Both the position numbers and the translations under genes were made by a program. A DNA stretch of 64,000 nucleotides. Source: Acanthacorydalis orientalis (Eukaryota > Arthropoda > Insecta > Megaloptera > Corydalidae). Below are positions 21,311 through 33,735 of the stretch, one piece after another. Where the stretch lies: assembly GCA_034766995.1 (NCBI GenBank), contig CM068313.1:7878961-7942960 (forward strand). The letters are read 5' to 3'. Position 1 is the first letter of the stretch. Each line of letters opens with the position of its first letter. Under the pieces are notes generated by a model. The model had not been told where the DNA came from, did no database searches, and saw only the letters and a list, made by a program, of their open reading frames with translations.

Positions 21311-23166
21311 TATCCAATTTAAGCTGTTGTGCGTGTTATTTGTGTCTATTGTAGTTAATGCATCGATTAACCAGTTTGTGTTGACATTAGATTATTAGTT
21401 TTGTCAGCGTACGTAAATAATATTTTACAGAAAATGGCGACCGACGCAAAGAAAAAAATATTTATTTGATTTTCGAAATGATCGATTCACTTTTTTCACA
21501 GTGTCTATTTGTGTATGTGTGTGTGTTTTTAATAGGGTGTGTGCTGATTTTTCACGAACGTTATATCATTTTACTTAGGCGTCGAGATTACTGGTTTTGA
21601 CAGTTTAATTTTTTAGAGTGTTTTATTTTTATTAAAATACGTGTTTTGGTTTTATAGTAGGTAAAAGCAACACTAAACTTAAAACAAACATACACATACA
21701 CCAACACACATACACAATATATATATATATATAACTGAATTAAAATTCAACCCATATACAATACAGTTTTTTTTCTAACAATCGACTTTTAAATAAAAAG
21801 AACAATCTATAAAATACAAAAATGCACATATGTAGTTCATTTATTTATTTCGAGAAAATTGATAGATTAATAAGTGAAGGAATTATGTTGCTTGTCTTTG
21901 AGGTCACTATTTTTCTTTTTCTTCCATTACTGGTTTTGTCTTTGGACATTATTATATAGTTACTCATACAGTAACCACAGACTGTACCGAGTTGATAATG
22001 TCGAAAGAACTGATAGTGCAAACGAAAAGAAATAAATATTGGCCTCAAAAACAAGAAATATACATTCAAATCAAAGTACACAGATATGAAAGAAATAACA
22101 ATGAATAAGTCAAGGCTTTAGTGGTAAAAATCCCTCGCAGAAGTAGTCATCACTTAACCTCCTTTTTGACTGATAACTGATATGAGAACAAATTTCATTG
22201 ATCATAGCTAATGTTTAAGATTGCTTCATAGTTTTCATTTTTCGAGAAAAGAAAAATTTACCTCTTATTTCTCAAGAATTCATGTAATATATAAATATCA
22301 TTTTCAGGCTTAAATTCAATTTAAAACGTTACATACAATGAAATATCATTCTTTAAAACTGAACTCATATATTTTATTTATTATTTTAACACAAAATACA
22401 ATATGTAGATTAAAAAACGATTGCAAAATAAAATTTAATGTGTTTATTGTTCAAAGTTGAAATAACTTTTCAAAAAACAATACATCCAAAGAAGTACTGG
22501 ACAATCGATTTCTCTTCTTGCATTTTTTCATTCTTGCATTGCAATAAAAATAATAACCATGGACTCTTACAAACTGTTGATAAAAACAAGAATAATTTGA
22601 CAATTTAGCTTGGTGGGAAGAAATTCTCGTCGAATGAGGATCTCATCACCGTCGTCAATGCATATTTTCCAGACTTTTTGCAATGCATATTTTCCAGAGA
22701 GTTTTCTGACGGGATTAAAAAATTGTAAACTAGCTGGAGTCCTCAAAGGAAACTATGTTGAAAAATAAAATCGTTTTTTTCCAAAAAACAGGTGTTTAAC
22801 TTAATTTTTTAACATACTTATCAATCGACCCTCTTACATCTGTACCTCGTATATTAGTTTTTTTTTCTCTATATAGAGCGATAAATATGTCTGTATATTT
22901 ATGTAAAGAAAATATTTGTACAAATTGTATCAGTGTTTTAACACAAAAAGCTATAGTGCTAAATTATATTGCGTTAAAATCTTATATTCGATAACATGAA
23001 TAAAATAAATTTAACCTTCATTGAACTAGATTCATATTGAAAAATATTTACAGATTCTTTCGTTATAAACACTATTATTTCAATTTTATACACATTTTTT
23101 TAATTAAATTTCAATTTTGATTCAATTTTGGAAAGTGATGAAAGCGAAAATACCAATTTGTATGAA

Positions 23167-23167
<1 letters not shown>

Positions 23168-23224
<57 letters not shown>
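23168..23224. repeat. (AT)n microsatellite
   Basis: About 57 bp of AT repeat in norpA intron 2. Confidence 0.95.
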
Positions 23225-23229
<5 letters not shown>

Positions 23230-23508
23230 ATAGTATATATAATGTAATTTGGTGAAAACATTTCTAATACGATCTCATGTTTATAGTACAAAATATAAGA
23301 TAATCTTAAAAAAGAATCACATTGAACTTGTCCTCAATATACTTTTGTATTATAAACATAGCGAAACGAGTTTAACTAAAAGATACACACAATTAATGAA
23401 TCATAATTTAAAAGTGAATGCACATTTGAACACATTAAAAGTATAACTTATTATTACAACAATGCCAGCGGTGTATTTCAACATGTATCTTAAGCTTACG
23501 GTTGTATT

Positions 23509-23510
<2 letters not shown>

Positions 23511-23560
<50 letters not shown>

Positions 23561-23588
23561 GTGTGTGTATATATATATATACACACGT

Positions 23589-23636
<48 letters not shown>

Positions 23637-23656
23637 GTGTGTGTGTATATATATGG
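23511..23656. repeat. Compound (AT)n/(GT)n/(AC)n microsatellite
   Basis: AT tracts at 23511-23557 and 23602-23630 are joined by GTGTGTGTATATATATATAC and ACACGTACACACACACAC, with GTGTGTGTG on the far side. The AC and GT blocks are complementary, so the stretch can form a hairpin. Confidence 0.92.
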
Positions 23657-23849
23657 TACACAATGTGCACTTTAATACGTTTGGAATATTCCATGTAGTT
23701 AAATATTAATCCATTCATGCAATGAAATATAAATAAGGCTCGACCTTACATGTTCATAAATATGTATATACATTTAAACGCATATGTATGTACTAAAAAC
23801 ACACGTGTATATACAAACAACACTGATTATATTATATACACAGTATGTA

Positions 23850-24361
23850 TTTGTTGTAAAAATTAAATTGGTGCTTTTAAATTGAATCAATCATAACTCT
23901 GTTTTAAATTACAATACTTTCGTATCATTTTAGGATGTTGAAGTATCAATATTACCATTTAAAAACACTATATATCTTGACCAAGCAGTTGGCATAACCT
24001 CAGAAAATTATAGTGAACATAATGGCGTCCGAAAAGCAGCATATTAGGCATTACATACTTGTTGCATTTCAGTTGAAAAAAAGGTTGATGAACCCACGGG
24101 AATGATTTGTTTAGATTTGGGGACGATGTTGTAACGCATAAAATACACAAAAAAAAATTACTAAAACAGTGGAAGAGGTCCGAAAATGTATTACGGCTTC
24201 ATCGACTCAAAGCCGCTATTTTTTTCGACAAGAGATCCGTCAGTTAACCGACAGATAAAGTTATACAAAATAATGAGGATATTTTGAAGATTGAAATGTA
24301 TTCGATTGTTTCGTAAATATTCATCTTTTACAAAGGCACCGAATTAATTTATACGCCTAGT
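23850..24361 (+). mobile_element. Mariner, internally deleted copy (family B)
   Basis: The left end TTGTAAAAATTAAATTGGTG and the right end GGCACCGAATTAATTTATAC, GCCTAG are inverted. Inside are the start of a transposase (ATGGCGTCCGAAAAGCAGCA, giving MASEKQH) and then, after a frame-breaking deletion, its 3' end (GAGGTCCGAAAATGTATTAC, reading VRKCI). At 512 bp it is less than half of a full copy. The same family occurs at 32965-33303, 58115-58353 and 60813-63001. Confidence 0.85.
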
Positions 24362-25590
24362 ATGTGTACTCATGTATATACGTCATTGGTCAGAATTCGA
24401 TATTTCGGAAAGTTTGAACCGGAGTTTATTTGATTTTTCGACAAATGTTTAATGTGATTCCCTACTGACGGTTCAATCGTGGTAAAACTTTCTGAAACTG
24501 TTTCGAGTTTCCCTTATTCTCATTTATAATTCGAATTAATTACACTGAAGTAATTTAATTTTAGCTCTGAACTCTCTTGAAAATCATACAGTTGAAATTA
24601 TACAAATTATTATTATATTTTTCATTTTTCAAAAAAATAAATGTTTAAAATATTTCGAAGTAGATATTTGTACTATAAAAGAATATATTTTCATTTTTAT
24701 TGAACGAAAGTAATAGTGGATTGCGAGTGTATCGTAGTTTTAATACCATTAAAGGTCAATGTCACGTTCTCCTTCAATTACAGAAATGTTGGAGGGTTGA
24801 ATGTAAAGGTTTTCCCTCAGGCAGACATGTCAATACCGCACTCAACCTGCATCCACAGTTTTAAGTGACTTTAAACAAGCACATCGTGTTTTTATTAGAG
24901 AAAAATAGACATGACGGCATTGATGGTTCATTCTATGCTATTCGATTTCATAGACGACCATTAAAACTATTATTTATTTTTATAAAAGAGCTTTCTTGAA
25001 AAAGGAAAAAAAAATTTTTAAAAAAAATATTATTTTGAACTTAACTTTTTTTATATATCGTAAGCGAATGAAAGGAAACAAATAATAAAAAAACTTTATA
25101 TTTGTATTTATACTTGGAATCCTGTTGATATATTGCACTAGTGGCCTTCGACCTTTTGAATTATACGAATTTTTATCTACTAAAAGTTTCGAAATATGTG
25201 TTATCTTTAGACAGTTGTACGGAACTAGTTGTAGAAGATAAGACGGTTGATTCACAAAAATGAAAACCACCCGAAGATTCGAAAAAAACTTTATGTAATT
25301 TTACAAAAAAAAACCAGTTGGTTTTATATTGAAGTCTTTCGAAAATTTTCATACAATTTCCTAGATTGCAAAAATATTTGATTACATAGTGATTCACTAG
25401 AATTAGAAAAGATAGGTATATATGTTATGTCTTCAAGGAAATTTTATTTCATAGTCAAACGCATTTCTATAAAAATAAACACTTGATTTTTTTATACTTC
25501 TTTAAAATAACAATGATGGAAAATTGAACAAGGTTACATACATAAAACACTGAATGGCATTACAAATTTCCTCAAACACATTATAATTTT
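24362..25590. other. Intron sequence without recognised features
   Basis: AT-rich intron 2 DNA. Minus-strand open frames at 24980-25270 and 25173-25397 have no recognisable motifs and overlap each other, so I do not call a gene. Confidence 0.6.
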
Positions 25591-25770
25591 CGCACTGTAG
25601 TTAAATTCATTTTCATGAATGAATTTTTTTCTTCCCTCTCAAACCACAAACATTTTTCTGGTCAAAAACGATCAATAGTCAACTACAGAACATTTTTAAT
25701 TAGGAGAAAAAATTATTGGTTGTGAGGAGAGTAAGAATTTGTAAATTAATTTGTTCTGTGTTAATAAACA
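25591..25770. mobile_element. Foldback MITE copy 4 (short)
   Basis: A palindrome of about 180 bp: CGCACTGTAGTTAAATTCAT, CTCTCAAACCACAAACATTT on the left and the inverse AATTATTGGTTGTGAGGAGAG, AATTTGTAAATTAATTTGTT on the right. The central GCTTATGCG part found in longer copies is missing. Confidence 0.65.
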
Positions 25771-25817
25771 ACATGATTATTAAAGTACAACACATTTTGT
25801 TGTTAGATTAGAAAATA

Positions 25818-26272
25818 TTAGGCTGGTAGAAAAATAATTGCGGTTTTTGTTTTTTGAATCCTAACCTTATTTTGGTTTTATTATTAATTTTTCTTTAAAT
25901 TGGATTATTGAATTAAAGATAGAAAATAAGAGCAGTTTTTTATATGAGTTCAAAACGGGTGGTAAAATAGCAGAAACTGCTCGTTAGCTAATTGATGCTT
26001 TCGGTGTGGGGACTGTTAAGGAACATGCGGTATAATGGTGGTTCAAAAAATTTCGTGCTGAGGACTAGTCTTGAAAATAAAAAAGGTCACGAGCGTCCTT
26101 TTTCAGTTTATAACGACCAGCTGAAGGCGTTAGTTGAATCAAAACCATGTACAACAAGTCCAGAGCTTTCACAAAAGTTAGGTGTTAGTCATCCAACAGT
26201 TCTGGACCACAAATAAAAAAATATATGTGAATTTGAAGATCAAAAACCGCAATTATTTCTCTAACAACCTAA
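25818..26272 (+). mobile_element. Mariner-derived MITE, copy 2
   Basis: TIRs TTAGGCTGGTAGAAAAATAA and TTGCGGTTTTTGTTTTTTGA on the left match the inverse of AAAAACCGCAATTATTTCTC, TAACAACCTAA on the right; TA flanks both. The retained 5' coding part shows GTVKEHAV, then in another frame HERPFSVYNDQLKALVES and ELSQKLGVSHPTVLDH, the DNA-binding region. The same internal deletion junction as copies at 19379 and 54429. Confidence 0.88.
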
Positions 26273-27550
26273 TAAAATACATTTTGGTGTTAAATTAAAA
26301 AATATTATGTAGGTAGGTTCATAGCTCATTTCTGGATTTGTTTCATGATATGTATAAACAGTATTCATGAGATTTTTTTTGAATTCAAAGACTGTTTCAA
26401 ATTATATAAATATATGATAATAATTTGCAACGACAAAAAGAATTAAGAATATAAAATAAAATAATTAAATTTATTTATTTTTTTATGAAAGTCTTATTTT
26501 AAATTAAAAAAATTTCTAAAAAAATGTTTTTTGTCATTTATATACTTTGTTCAAATATAGAAACCTATAATGTTTAATCAGTTGTTTCTGATGGTGCCGC
26601 ACTTGCACTGCCTAGCCACTCATAAATTGTTAAATAAAACAAATATCGTAGAATTATATTTAATTTTTCCTAAAAAGGTGTATTGTACCTTAAGAAAAAT
26701 ATATAATAATCTTGTTCTGTCAATAAACTATATATATATATATATATAAATAGTTTTAAATAATGATTAGTACTTTTTTAATATTTTTTCTTATAATATT
26801 GACAATAAAAATTTCTATAAATAATACATGTGAAAATATTGAAAATTTCAACTATAATTTCTTTTAAACGGCGTAATGAAATGAATTAAATCCTTATATA
26901 TAACTTTAGATTGAAAATAAAATAATTTTATATTTTTTTTTCAAATTGATAGCGTTTTTAAAACTACCCATACCATATTTTTCAGTAACAAAATTTTAAA
27001 TGTAAATAAAATCGAAATTATTTTATTTATATACCGATACACATTTAAAAAATAAAAACAGATCAATTACATAAATAAATAAAATCGAAAAAACATTTCG
27101 ACTTGAATTACTCTCAAATAAATACATTTTTAGTACAAACTGAAATTTGATATTCAACATTTCCATTTATAATATAATAAAATAATTTAAAAAATTAACA
27201 TTTTTCGTTCTAAAATTGCAACTTAATTACGAAATCTTGATATATTTTCAACGTATAATTTTTAAATACATATTTAATCGATCCGCAATTACTTAACGGG
27301 CTCATTTTTTTATTTTAATTAATAATTCCGTTCTTGATGCCAGTTTACGACCCATTATGAAATTACCATATAATTAATTCAATCCAAGAATTCACTTGTT
27401 GCTACTTGAAAGAATGGAAATTTAATTGATTAAAAAAAGTTTTAATTTGTCCAAAACAGAATAATTATACAAAAATTGATGTGGACATTCGTTGAATTAA
27501 TTTATGATTTTTAATTAATTTATTTGGTTTGGTTAATTTACTTTTATGTG

Positions 27551-27555
<5 letters not shown>
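26273..27555. other. Intron sequence without recognised features
   Basis: About 1.3 kb of extremely AT-rich intron 2 DNA with a short (AT)n tract near 26732-26748. I see nothing else in it. Confidence 0.6.
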
Positions 27556-27604
<49 letters not shown>

Positions 27605-27627
27605 GTATGTATAGAGAGAGAGAGATC
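27556..27627. repeat. Compound (AT)n-(GTAT)n-(GA)n microsatellite
   Basis: About 36 bp of AT followed by GTAT repeats and GAGAGAGAGA. Confidence 0.92.
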
Positions 27628-28949
27628 ACACACAAAGGAATAAATGAATGCAACATAAAGAAAAAAGACTGAAACTGCATACGGGATCATTAAGGATAGA
27701 GCAGCAGTACTTGAATTAATTTATGAGTTTTCACAACGCAAAAGCTTGAATTTTAGAAGCAAGAGGACATTTTAAGTATTTACTATAATTTTATTCAACC
27801 ATCTGGATTTTTTTAATGAAGTGGCATGTTTCATAAAGTAAAATACCCAATTCAACTGAATGAAAAATTGTATTAAAAAAGACATTTCCATTATGACAGA
27901 AAAAAGTAGCACTTTGTGTATCTCTTTCATGAAGTATAAGAAACAGTCTGCATATCGTTCTTTATTTCTGAATATGAATTTGTATACAAATTAACGGAAA
28001 TTTTTAATGAAAGATTTTTAAGAAAGATATTTTATGAAATATAAAGTAATGAGATATCTTCTATACAAATTGTTATTAATTATATTATATAGTTTATTAA
28101 AAATCATTGACACTATTACACTGACTTTATAAAATAATGCGGATACTAAATAACAAATTTATTCCAAGTTTAAACATTACATGAGTACAAAATTAAAAAT
28201 GATTGAGATGGTTGTAAATAAAACATCTTTACATGTCTCATTCAATAAAGGAAAATGGGTTCTTAGGACCTAAGTGTTACTGGTGTCACTGGATAGGTAT
28301 TAAGGAGTACATCAACTTTTACTATGAGCATTAAACTCAATTTTAAAAAAAAGTTGTGGGGGATATATTGATAGTAGGATATATTAATATATATTATATA
28401 TTTATTTATTTTTTGTACATTTTGAAAAACACATACAAATGTCTGCTTGAAATATGTTGATTTTGCATTTAATATGCAGGCCTAAATATTCAGTGGGTAC
28501 AAATTGGTCAGTATGGGTTCATACAAGAGCAATAAAAAACTGCGCACAGATGCTACCAATACAACGCGTCATCCTTCCCGTTATCTGTTTATTATCGTTA
28601 AATACTCGTCTCTGATCGGTTTATTGGCCGCATTTCGTCGTTTCTTATTTATATATTAGCTTAGTGGCCATACTAAAAGTGAATCAACTCAAAAATACCT
28701 ATCCGATGATATCAATATCATTAATGGCCACTCCTAGCAAAAGTCCGATACATTTTTGTCCATTATCCTTTATAGTATCTAAAATTGGTATATTTTTTGA
28801 ATCGACGAGAATGGCGCCAAATATTCTCGGCCTTACAGGTTTGTGCACCCTCACGCATGGCGTATCTATGGAGTGTGTGTGTAGATGCTATGTGTGATGT
28901 GTGTGTGTGTCGTTCAGAGTCAGCGTCGAATACCCTGTACACGTTAATT

Positions 28950-29151
28950 TTTAAGGGCTGTGTGAGCCAGATCCAAATGCACTAATCGAGTCCATTATAA
29001 CAGGAGATGAAACAATGGTTCTTTACTATGATCCTCTGTTTAAAAAAGAATCCATGGAATGGTCGCGAGTAGGTGAACCATCCTCAAGAAAGTCAAGGTT
29101 TCTCAATCCACAAAAAAGATAATTACCACATTTTTTAGAATTACACGGGAA

Positions 29152-29200
<49 letters not shown>

Positions 29201-29201
29201 C

Positions 29202-29239
<38 letters not shown>

Positions 29240-29704
29240 CATTGTTAATGGTCCATATTATGCAACATTTTTTCTTAAATTTTGGGGTAATATTCTCGAA
29301 AAACGGTATAAAAAACTAAAAGAAGTGTGCTTATTGCACGACAATGCACCATTTCACGCCGCTACTGTTTCTCAAGTCCCTATTCTTGAATGTGACTTAT
29401 AAGAATTTAATTACCCACACTTCAGTCAATATATAGCCCCTAGCGGGTGTAACCTTTTTGGTAATTTGAAAAATGATTTACGTGACAGCGTTTTAATGAT
29501 AAAAGTGGGCTGAAAACAGCAGTAACTGACCACTTTAACACGAAAACTGAAGATTATTTTTATAAGGGTATAGAATTGATAATTAAACGATGTTAAAAAT
29601 GTATTGAAGTTGAAGAGACAAAAAAGTAGGAAAATGTTGTTTTTTTTTAATTATTGATCATATTTCTTCTTATCTATGTCGAAAACATCTGGCGCTACCC
29701 TCGT
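28950..29704 (+). mobile_element. Mariner transposase remnant (family C), copy 1, with inner (AT)n
   Basis: Plus-strand fragments in order: ITGDETMVLYYDP, ESMEWSRVGEPSS, (AT)n tract, TIVNGPYYATF, EVCLLHDNAPFHAATV, PSGCNLFGNLKNDLRDS, then KLKIIFIRV-like C-terminus. These are the catalytic-domain motifs of a mariner transposase (first D in GDET, second in LHDNAP), with frameshifts and stops. The right end CTACCCTCGTA looks like the TIR. The left end is not clear. A sister copy lies at about 46810-47549. Confidence 0.8.
29160..29237. repeat. (AT)n expanded inside a mariner copy
   Basis: About 78 bp of AT repeat (with TACATA breaks) placed where the transposase should encode roughly the GVIMIDFLPKG region. 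The sister copy at 46.8 kb has only ordinary sequence there, so the tract expanded within the dead transposon. Confidence 0.85.
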
Positions 29705-30417
29705 AGATGAATATCATAATAATAATATGAGTAGTTATTATTCAATAAACAATAAAAATTCTAACCGATAAAGATTGAGTTTTCTAAAAATAACACCGGA
29801 TTTAATAGACACTTTATCTTAGAAAGAAATATTTGACTAACTAATTTAAAAAATAACAACATGCAGAATGTCAGTTTATTACCAAGTTTCAGTTTATCGG
29901 AAATTTATGTAAATTAGGAGCATCCCGTTCTCTTTCCGATTCTCAAAAATGAATGCTGATAAAATATTCGATCGATTCCAAGAAATTTCTACTCACTACT
30001 AGTTAAATGTGTTTAGTTTTCAAGTTTTATTTACACACGTATCGATATTTATTATCGGAAAATGATGAAACTTTGTGTTATTTTTTCATGACGATGTAAA
30101 TTTTATGAAATAATACAAAATATCTATTTTTAAAATGAAAATATTTTTGTTACTTATTAGTTCGAATTTTAATTATAAACGTATACTGGAAACAAATATT
30201 GAAAGGTTTAGTTTTTTAAACAATACAATAATTTTCTCATTTATGTATCTTTTTATATAAAATTCTTTCATAAAAAAGTTTACCTTGAAAGCATTTTCTT
30301 TTATTTCGAATTAAATTAAACTGATTTTAATACTTTTTTTTATACATAAATGATATAAAACGCAATTAAAAGGACAACAAAACAGAGATCATTTATTCAG
30401 AAACGTATATTATTTAC

Positions 30418-30477
30418 CTTAGGAACACCACCAGCGCGGATGTCGCTGACTTGACACAATTCAATTACATCTCCTTC
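30418..30477 (-). CDS. norpA: norpA coding exon 2 (residues 58-77)
   Basis: A 60-nt exon, too short to stand out as an open frame. It sits between a T-rich acceptor ending in CAG (30478) and the donor GTAAATA, phase 0 on both sides. Its 20 codons include DVIELCQVSDIRAGG, a highly conserved stretch of the PLC-beta PH domain. It is separated from exon 1 by 5.1 kb and from exon 3 by 16.3 kb. Confidence 0.95.
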
Positions 30478-31028
30478 CTGAAAAAAAAAAGAAAATGAAT
30501 GCACGTTAGGAATAAATGTTTATTTGTACAAGTTAATTAAATCTGAAACATTTACATAGAAGTATATTTTTTTCTTGGTATTTGTATATAAAACAACACC
30601 GTCTGAACAAGTTTGCATATATTGTAAATAAAAATAAAAGCTGTTCCAATAAATTTGAATCGAGAATAAATACGACGGGTTTGTTACAAACTCAACATAT
30701 AAATTTAATACAAATGAACTTGAATTGTTATTTATTTAATCCAGGTTTATTTAAAAGATAAATGAATTAACACTGTGCAAATGTAGCGAAAATTTCCAAT
30801 GCAAAGATGTTCGTAGACCACAATATTTTTTCAACATTAGTACACTGCTTCATTTAATTTCTAACTTTTATTTTTTCATTTTATAACAGAAATACTTTTA
30901 TGAAAATTTGTTAATAATTTGATTATAGTAAGCATTTTTAAGAATATTAATTCTGAAATAAGTAATTACTTAAGCTTTTCTATTGAAATTTGTTTTTAGT
31001 TAAAATGTTTAAATGAAATATTTCTTTA

Positions 31029-31069
<41 letters not shown>

Positions 31070-31254
31070 TGGATGTATCAAGAAAATAAATAATTTATAA
31101 TCTTTTCTACTCTATATAATATTTTTAACATATTTTAAGAGATTCGATAGAATATCTAATATATATAGTAAATGTTGATAAAAAATATTTTTTTTAAATT
31201 ATAAACCACCAGTAAGGTTTTATTTTTAAATAATGGTGTTTGTAAAATAAAATT

Positions 31255-31556
31255 TTGGCACTGAAGCTAAATTCAATTTCACAAATAAACTTTTCACTCA
31301 CTGCACAGACCACACTAATTTGTTCCAATAAAAAACGATCATTCATTAATTATTAATCATGTTTGATTGCTCATGATATAATTTTCGATGGAAATGTCTC
31401 AAAACACATCATCCCCAGAACGCTATTTGAGCATCCGCAATAATAAAAAAATATCAATAATCATTTACTGAATATTTTTAATCAGAAGAATGTTTTATAT
31501 TAAAGTTTGTGGATTGAAAAGAATTCATTTGTGAAAGTAAATTCAGCCAAGGGTAT
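31255..31556. mobile_element. Foldback MITE copy 5 (near full length)
   Basis: The left edge TTGGCACTGAAGCTAAATTC, CAATTTCACAAATAAACTTT mirrors the right edge GAATTCATTTGTGAAAGTAA, ATTCAGCCAA. The inner arms TTCATTAATTATTAATCATG and TATCAATAATCATTTACTGA are also inverted. About 300 bp, no coding capacity. Confidence 0.75.
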
Positions 31557-31616
31557 TGAGAAGTCAATAGCATTTAGAAGTTAATTATTTTCTAATCCCA
31601 AAAAAGCATTAAAAAT

Positions 31617-31735
31617 TCGTAACAAAAATGTTCAATAAATGATAAATCATATATTGAATTTTTTTAATTAGAAAAACATTTTGTGTTTTGTGGAATGAGA
31701 GAATAATTCATTTGTGGAAGTGGATTTGGCTGCAG
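31617..31735. mobile_element. Foldback MITE copy 6 (right arm only)
   Basis: AAAATGTTCAATAAATGATA, then ATTAGAAAAACATTTTGTG and GAATAATTCATTTGTGGAAG follow the right arm of the copy just to the left. It is probably a tandem or nested partial copy. Confidence 0.55.
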
Positions 31736-31782
31736 AAATGTACTATGAATAGCTATTTTTTATTATCTCTCTCTCTCTCTAT

Positions 31783-31822
<40 letters not shown>

Positions 31823-32099
31823 GAGTGTGTGTAAAATATCAATTCTTTCATCTTTTAGAAATAAACTATCTTGAAAGCATCTTCTAAATAATGAAACTTA
31901 TGTAGAAAAACGCAAATTGTAAGAAAATATATACTTTGTATATTTGTTACAAGTGATAAAACGAAAAAAATGAAACAATTAACAACTCTAGTAAAAAAAA
32001 TGTTGGAACATCAAAGCAACATATAATTTTTCTAATCAAGAACAGTGAAAATGAATTTTTTGAGAAAAATATCCGTACATGTACTTTTTATTTATGTTT

Positions 32100-32830
32100 A
32101 ATAAATAAAAAGTGTGACCTCTGCGTCAGTCTCCGTTGTTATGCTCGTAACTTTGACCTTCTACATTTTCCCTGTACACAAAGAGAATATGCAGAGGTCA
32201 CGTTTATTTTTTTTTTCCTAACGGAGGAAAAAGAGAGAAGCACATTAAAATTCATGCCTGTGAATTAAATTCTTGCACATAGTATTTATTTAAGATAACG
32301 TTTGAGATCGATAATTAGAATTGACTGCTCGTACAAATTCCTCTTTGCAGAACTGTGCACAGCAGTCTCGTTTTTCGTGCACAACATCGAAACAGCATTC
32401 ATAAAACTATTTTAATGAGTGGAGTATGTTTCATGTACACGGTCTCCGTTCACAATTTGCGTTTATCATATAGATATGGCGTAACTATTCCGCTTCCGGT
32501 CGTGCGCCAACCAACCAACCAACCAACCGGTATCGAGACAACGACGTTACGTAAATAGCGTATGTATATATATATATACACACATGCAGAGATACGAACA
32601 TAAAACACACACACACAGACTGACAAACTACCCCGTTCGTGCGTCCGTTCGTTTCGTTGCTGTATCAGTTGACGAGGGCGGGAAAAATGGGACGTGACCT
32701 TCAAACGAACCACGCTTTTGCACACTGTAGGTGTTCGTGATAGGATCTCAGTTCGTTTCTTGACAAGGTCGCATCGATGTAAAATTCACCGGTAATTGAA
32801 CAGGTGCCGATACTACCACCAGAATAAGTT
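32100..32830. other. Less AT-rich part of norpA intron 1
   Basis: This stretch carries a long-range inverted pair TGACCTCTGC (32116) / GCAGAGGTCA (32191), a (CCAA)5 run (about 32508-32528), and CpG-bearing DNA around 32630-32830. The open frames here are short and overlap on both strands, with no recognisable protein. It may be regulatory; I have no direct evidence. Confidence 0.35.
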
Positions 32831-32900
32831 TTGTGTTATATTGGAAGGTGTTTCTTCACTCACAGAACGTGAATAGATTTGCATTTCATTTTATGCGATT

Positions 32901-32955
<55 letters not shown>

Positions 32956-32964
32956 CTATTTTGT

Positions 32965-33303
32965 ATAACCTTGCTCCATCTGTCATGTAACTGACGAATT
33001 TCTTGTCGAAAAAAATATGGCGTCTTTGAATCGATGTATTTTCGGACCTCTTCCACTGTTTCAACATTTTGATTACGTTTTAGGTTTCACAGTACATTCC
33101 CCAAAGCTAAAGAAATCATTCTCACTACTTCTGCAGTATTTTGTTCAATTGGAATGCGAAAAATATGTAATTCCTAATATACTGCTTTTCGGATGCCATT
33201 GTGTTCTTTACTATTTTGTGAGGTTATGCCAACTGGTTGGCCAGGATGTATATTTAAATGTTAAACTGAGCACTTCAAGTCTCCGAATTAATTTTTGCAC
33301 ATA
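32965..33303 (-). mobile_element. Mariner fragment (family B), reverse orientation
   Basis: The inverse of this stretch follows the copy at 23850-24361: TGGTTGGCCAGGATGTATAT region, ATGCGAAAAATATGTAATTC and GTAATGTGTTCTTTACTATT counterparts, then the deletion and the 3' end (ATTTCTTGTCGAAAAAAATA). It ends at GAATTAATTTTTGCAC. Internally deleted and frame-broken. Confidence 0.7.
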
Positions 33304-33669
33304 ATATTTACTAACACAACCATTGTATCGAAAATAAGCATTACCCATAACGTTTTGTTCTTTATGACATATCATTATTATTATAACTGGTTAATTTTGT
33401 GTTTATGCGGTTTCATTTTTTAATTAATATTAATAATTTTCAAAAATAAAACAAACAAAATAATTATAAGTAAAATAAAAGAAATGATTACTCTTGGAAA
33501 ATATCATATTATTATGTTTGATCCCCTTAGTTTCTTCTTATAAAATAAATTTAATTACAATCTTTATTCGTTAATTTAAGAGTTTGCATTTAGTTATGAA
33601 TATAACTTGCTGATAAATTGTTAGTATCTAATATTTTTTAAAATGAAAAGTTAGTTATTTATTGATATA

Positions 33670-33670
33670 G

Positions 33671-33722
<52 letters not shown>

Positions 33723-33735
33723 GTGTATATACATA
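33670..33735. repeat. (AT)n-(GTAT)n microsatellite
   Basis: About 42 bp of AT repeats followed by GTATGTATGTGTGTATATAC. Confidence 0.92.

Larger units (their letters stand above)
14141..30417 (-). other. norpA: norpA intron 2 (16.3 kb)
   Basis: This is the largest intron, between exon 2 and exon 3. It holds (AT)n clusters, a 5S-derived SINE (16636-16900), part of a dispersed repeat (17381-17612), a minisatellite split by a mariner MITE (19085-20120), a CpG-bearing segment (20740-21310), mariner derivatives (23850-24361, 25818-26272, about 28950-29704) and a foldback MITE (25591-25770). No further norpA exon is needed in it: exon 2 ends and exon 3 starts in phase 0 and the protein joins without a gap. 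It is possible that the intron hosts other transcripts; I saw none I could support. Confidence 0.85.

Noticed and set aside
32450..32725. Minus-strand frame of 91 codons in norpA intron 1
   Set aside because: Built from (CCAA)n and AT/AC repeats with low-complexity translation; no homology recognised.
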